From: CAZHHH01 sp052400685
Lineage (GTDB): Bacteria; Bacteroidota; Bacteroidia; Bacteroidales; Marinilabiliaceae
Length of the DNA: 64,000 bases
Strand: one strand, 5' to 3'
NCBI GenBank assembly: GCA_052400685.1
Contig: JBQTGJ010000020.1
Under the pieces are notes generated by a model. The model was not told the DNA's origin and made no database searches. It saw nothing but the letters and a program-made list of their open reading frames with translations. Numbering within the stretch: the stretch's first letter is position 1; each line of letters opens with the position of its first letter. Shown in pieces: positions 61,034-64,000 of the stretch. The translations under genes and the position numbers were made by a program.

Positions 61034-64000
61034 TATTTACCCCTGCTGTAAAATTCCTTGTTTCAGGATATGTACTAGCTGATCCTTCAGGACTATAGCC
61101 CAGCCAATCTGTCTTAGTATACAAGTTATCTCCTGCCACATAAACCCGTACCCTCGTATTGCCTAATAAAGACTTTGGGAGAGTATAAGCAAGGGTCACA
61201 TTTCTAATTCTAAAATATGATGCATCGCGCATGGCAAAAGTTCCACGGTATAGAGATGCACTCGAAAAACTTGGCCTGTAGCCGTCATTAATTGGATTTT
61301 CAGGCGTCCAATAATCTATTTTGATACCATTAGCAACGCCACCTAAACTGCCACCATAATTCATATTTCCTAAGAATGCATTATACTTATCGACCCCCTG
61401 AACAAGATATAAATCCATTGAAAGCTCGAAATTTTTATATTTTACACTTGTATTCAGCGAGCCCATCCAGTCGGGATCGGAATAATAAAACTTACGGTCA
61501 CCATCCTCAGTAATAAAACCATCTCCATCTAAATCTTTAACTCTAATATCACCAGGATTTGTGCCCTCTGCCTGAGCAGGGTCATCATACATCGTAAAAT
61601 CATCATCAATTTGCCAAATACCATCAAATACATAATCGAGCTGATTATTAATAGGCTCACCGATATACCAACCATTTGCCACATCGTCAATATATTCACC
61701 GGTCGTTTCATCCTGTAAAACGCCTTTAATCAGTTTATTCTTATTTCTTGAATAATTAACTGTAACCGACCATGTCAAATCCCGTTTTGAAATCAAATAA
61801 CCTGTTAATGAGAGTTCCACGCCTCTATTTTGAATCTCACCCAAATTATCAGGCATGGTAGTATAACCTGAAAGAGAAGGTAATTTTCTATTTACTAAAA
61901 GATCGGTGGTCACCTTGTTATAAAACTCAAACGTACCAAATAGACGGTTCTGCAAAACACCAAAATCTAAGGAAGTATTCAAAGTGGTCGTTGTTTCCCA
62001 CCTCAAATCAGGGTTGGCAAAAGTTCCACCAGGCAAATAACCAACCTGTGACGTCGTTCCACTAACATAAAAATGGCTGTCAGCAGTAGCAAGGCTTCCG
62101 TATGAAGAAATTCCCTGGTTTCCGATTTGTCCGTAGCTCAAACGTATTTTTGCCTGATTAACCCATTCAACATTATCCATAAAACCCTCATTGTGAGCAT
62201 TCCACCCTAACGATGCAGATGGGAAAATTCCCCATTTATTATTCGCTCCAAAAACCGAGGATCCATCGCGACGGACAGTAAAATTAAACAGGTATTTATC
62301 GTTAATTGCGTAATTTACACGGCCCATATAGGACAACAACGTTCTTGAACTAGCGACCCTCTGAACCTCAGATTCTAATGCAGAGGATAAACTGTTAATA
62401 CCAAAAAAATCATTTCCCAGAGGAGATCCTATAGCACTTGTGCGATGATAATTATCCTCTTGCCACCCTTGCATAAGGGTTACATTCAGATTGTGATTTC
62501 CCCAAAAGCTATTGTTGTAAGTAATAATATTTTCAACTAAATAATTGATCGTCGTTGTATTGTCAACTTTCGCATATCCGATGCCTTCTGCAGATGGGTC
62601 GTCAAAGGAGTTAAACTGATTATTTTCGGTAAACCTCATATCGGTATTGGCATTGAATCGGTATTTCAGGCCTTTCACAAATTGAGGACTAACTTCAAGA
62701 TATCCATTAAAAAGGCCACGGTATACATCGCTGCTTTTTTCACGGGTTTCGTTATACAGAAGAGGATTGAGGTATTTTGTATCGCCCAATGGATATTTTA
62801 CCAATTCTCCTTCTTCATCAACAACTTTGGCCAAAGGGGTATAGGTAATAAAATCACTGTAAGAAGCTGCTTCGGAGTCTTGTTCCGACTTTGTAAGATA
62901 AGTTGACAACCCCACTTTAAAAGTATTTGAAATGGTTTTGTCGAGAGAAAGATTTGCTGTAAACCTATTGTACCCAGAATGTGGTCGCATACCTGACTGA
63001 TCATAAAGCCCTAACGATGCCTTATATTGAGTCTTATCATCGCCGCCAAATAAAGAAATATCATGTTTGGTTATAGGCACATTTTCGTTAAAAGCATACT
63101 GATACCAATCCGAATATTCCTGATTCTCTAAGAGTTCCATTTCAAAATCAGAAAATAAATTTTCATCCGGCTGATAAGTTCCAATCCAACCATTCTCTGC
63201 ATTGGCGTTATCTGAACGTCCACCTTCTCTTCTCACAGCGACGTATTCATCACCATTAAACACCCTAAAGTTAGGCGCCATGTTTTGATAACTAATATAA
63301 CCATTGTAAGAAACACTTACTTTTCCATTTAAATTCTTACCCCGTTTTGTAGTTATCAGTATGACCCCGTTTGCTGCGCGTGAACCATAAATTCCTTGCG
63401 CCGAAGCATCTTTAAGTACCGATATATTCTCGATGTCGTTAATGTTTAGGTCTTGAATATTCTCAACAGGAACACCATCAATTACATATAAGGGCTCATT
63501 GCCGCCTTTAAGAGAACTTGTTCCTCGCAATAAAACGCTTGAAGTAGCGCCGGGGCGCACATTCCCAGATGTCACATAAAGTCCGGGTATACTTCCTTTA
63601 AGCATTCCTTCCAGATCGGCAGTAGGCTGTGCCACCAAATTCTCGACTTTAACAGTAGAAACAGAACCTGTTATTTCACTCCTTCGCTGAGTTCCGTACC
63701 CAATCGCAACCACCTCATCGAGGCTGATAGCATCAGGCAGCATCTTTACACTAATGTTCAACTGGTTACCCACGAAAATTTCTTGCGTAGTCATACCAAT
63801 AAACGAGAATTGCAAAGTGGCATCAGCAGGCACATTTGAAAGGGTGTAACGACCATCTTTATGGGTAATGGTCCCCTGGACCGTACCTTTAATAACCACA
63901 GAAACACCAGGCAAAGGGTCTCCTATATCATCGGTTACCCGGCCGGAAATAGTTTTTTGTTGCTGCATTAAATTGTCATTTTCCGGACTACCATCATTTG
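61023..64000 (-). CDS. susC: SusC/RagA-type TonB-dependent receptor (partial at window edge)
   Basis: At least 992 residues; the frame is open through the window end at 64000, so the true start lies outside. Visible order: CarboxypepD_reg-like domain (GRVTDDIGDPLPGVSVVIKG), DEVVAIGYGTQRRSEITGSV (SusC-type region), plug domain, and a 22-strand barrel ending in FTAGVNIDF. Imports glycan oligosaccharides across the outer membrane with energy from TonB. It leads the PUL SusD/GH29/GH-A/GH30/beta-helix/GH43. Confidence 0.96.
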   Translation of the reverse strand, partial: NDGSPENDNLMQQQKTISGRVTDDIGDPLPGVSVVIKGTVQGTITHKDGRYTLSNVPADATLQFSFIGMTTQEIFVGNQLNISVKMLPDAISLDEVVAIGYGTQRRSEITGSVSTVKVENLVAQPTADLEGMLKGSIPGLYVTSGNVRPGATSSVLLRGTSSLKGGNEPLYVIDGVPVENIQDLNINDIENISVLKDASAQGIYGSRAANGVILITTKRGKNLNGKVSVSYNGYISYQNMAPNFRVFNGDEYVAVRREGGRSDNANAENGWIGTYQPDENLFSDFEMELLENQEYSDWYQYAFNENVPITKHDISLFGGDDKTQYKASLGLYDQSGMRPHSGYNRFTANLSLDKTISNTFKVGLSTYLTKSEQDSEAASYSDFITYTPLAKVVDEEGELVKYPLGDTKYLNPLLYNETREKSSDVYRGLFNGYLEVSPQFVKGLKYRFNANTDMRFTENNQFNSFDDPSAEGIGYAKVDNTTTINYLVENIITYNNSFWGNHNLNVTLMQGWQEDNYHRTSAIGSPLGNDFFGINSLSSALESEVQRVASSRTLLSYMGRVNYAINDKYLFNFTVRRDGSSVFGANNKWGIFPSASLGWNAHNEGFMDNVEWVNQAKIRLSYGQIGNQGISSYGSLATADSHFYVSGTTSQVGYLPGGTFANPDLRWETTTTLNTSLDFGVLQNRLFGTFEFYNKVTTDLLVNRKLPSLSGYTTMPDNLGEIQNRGVELSLTGYLISKRDLTWSVTVNYSRNKNKLIKGVLQDETTGEYIDDVANGWYIGEPINNQLDYVFDGIWQIDDDFTMYDDPAQAEGTNPGDIRVKDLDGDGFITEDGDRKFYYSDPDWMGSLNTSVKYKNFELSMDLYLVQGVDKYNAFLGNMNYGGSLGGVANGIKIDYWTPENPINDGYRPSFSSASLYRGTFAMRDASYFRIRNVTLAYTLPKSLLGNTRVRVYVAGDNLYTKTDWLGYSPEGSASTYPETRNFTAGVNIDF

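Overview
The window looks like the chromosome of a Bacteroidota bacterium, most likely a marine or sediment member of the Marinilabiliales or a neighbouring order. The evidence is a SusC/SusD pair feeding a glycoside-hydrolase locus, a type IX secretion sorting tail, many SPII lipoproteins, promoters of the TTTG / TAnnTTTG type, LytTR two-component genes, and an AT-rich sequence without strong Shine-Dalgarno sites. The placement below phylum is inference. I see no rRNA, tRNA or CRISPR array.

Layout. 0-4.2 kb: housekeeping genes (RluA-type pseudouridine synthase, YwbE, hemolysin-III/TrhA) and a LysR regulator next to a YeiH-type exporter. 4.5-8.7 kb: a four-gene envelope cluster (VTC-domain protein, DUF4956, DUF2490, Cthe_2159-like lipoprotein). 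9-14 kb: a LytS/LytR-type pair, a ferritin-like/VIT1 fusion and DNA polymerase IV. 14-18.5 kb: a tight metal operon (NikR-like regulator with an altered nickel site, a BtuFCD-type ABC importer, and a TrmO-FmdE-zinc-ribbon fusion). 18.6-26.6 kb: a mobile and decayed zone with AAA ATPase and IS91 relics, two group II introns joined with no spacer, an intact IS21 that splits a TonB-C-terminal-like gene, and a second istB relic.

27.1-39.2 kb: the most unusual part, one minus-strand operon of ten tightly packed genes. In transcription order: a VWA-like lipoprotein, a small membrane protein, a tubulin/FtsZ-like GTPase, a 1116-residue protein with an Hsp70/actin-type ATPase fold, a signal-peptide/TM/coiled-coil protein, a MotA/ZorA-like stator subunit with a long helical tail, a membrane protein, two MotB/OmpA-like stator partners with near-identical N-termini, and a trypsin-like lipoprotein. 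It combines an ion-driven stator of the Zorya kind with a tubulin-like and an actin-like NTPase and two surface lipoproteins. I can assign it to no named system. It lies between 186-bp direct repeats that match at 184 positions.

40.4-47 kb: conserved small genes (DUF6695-like, NRDE, DinB-fold, peroxiredoxin-like) and an ECF sigma / anti-sigma led set with thioredoxins, YceI and DUF4395, probably a redox or envelope stress regulon. 47-49.3 kb: a decayed IS200/RAYT-type transposase between repeats, and a PsbP/DcrB-like lipoprotein. 49.3-64 kb: a polysaccharide-utilisation locus (GH43 with a G8 frameshift, beta-helix/PDZ enzyme, GH30, agarase-like GH with T9SS tail, GH29, SusD, partial SusC).

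Gene-free stretches are filled by at least four repeat families: a MITE-like element of about 140 bp (R1), a triple-hairpin element of about 80 bp (R2), a 120-170 bp element usually just after R1 (R3), and a short element (R4). A structured leader occurs three times, in front of the Cthe_2159-like gene (twice) and the GH29 gene.
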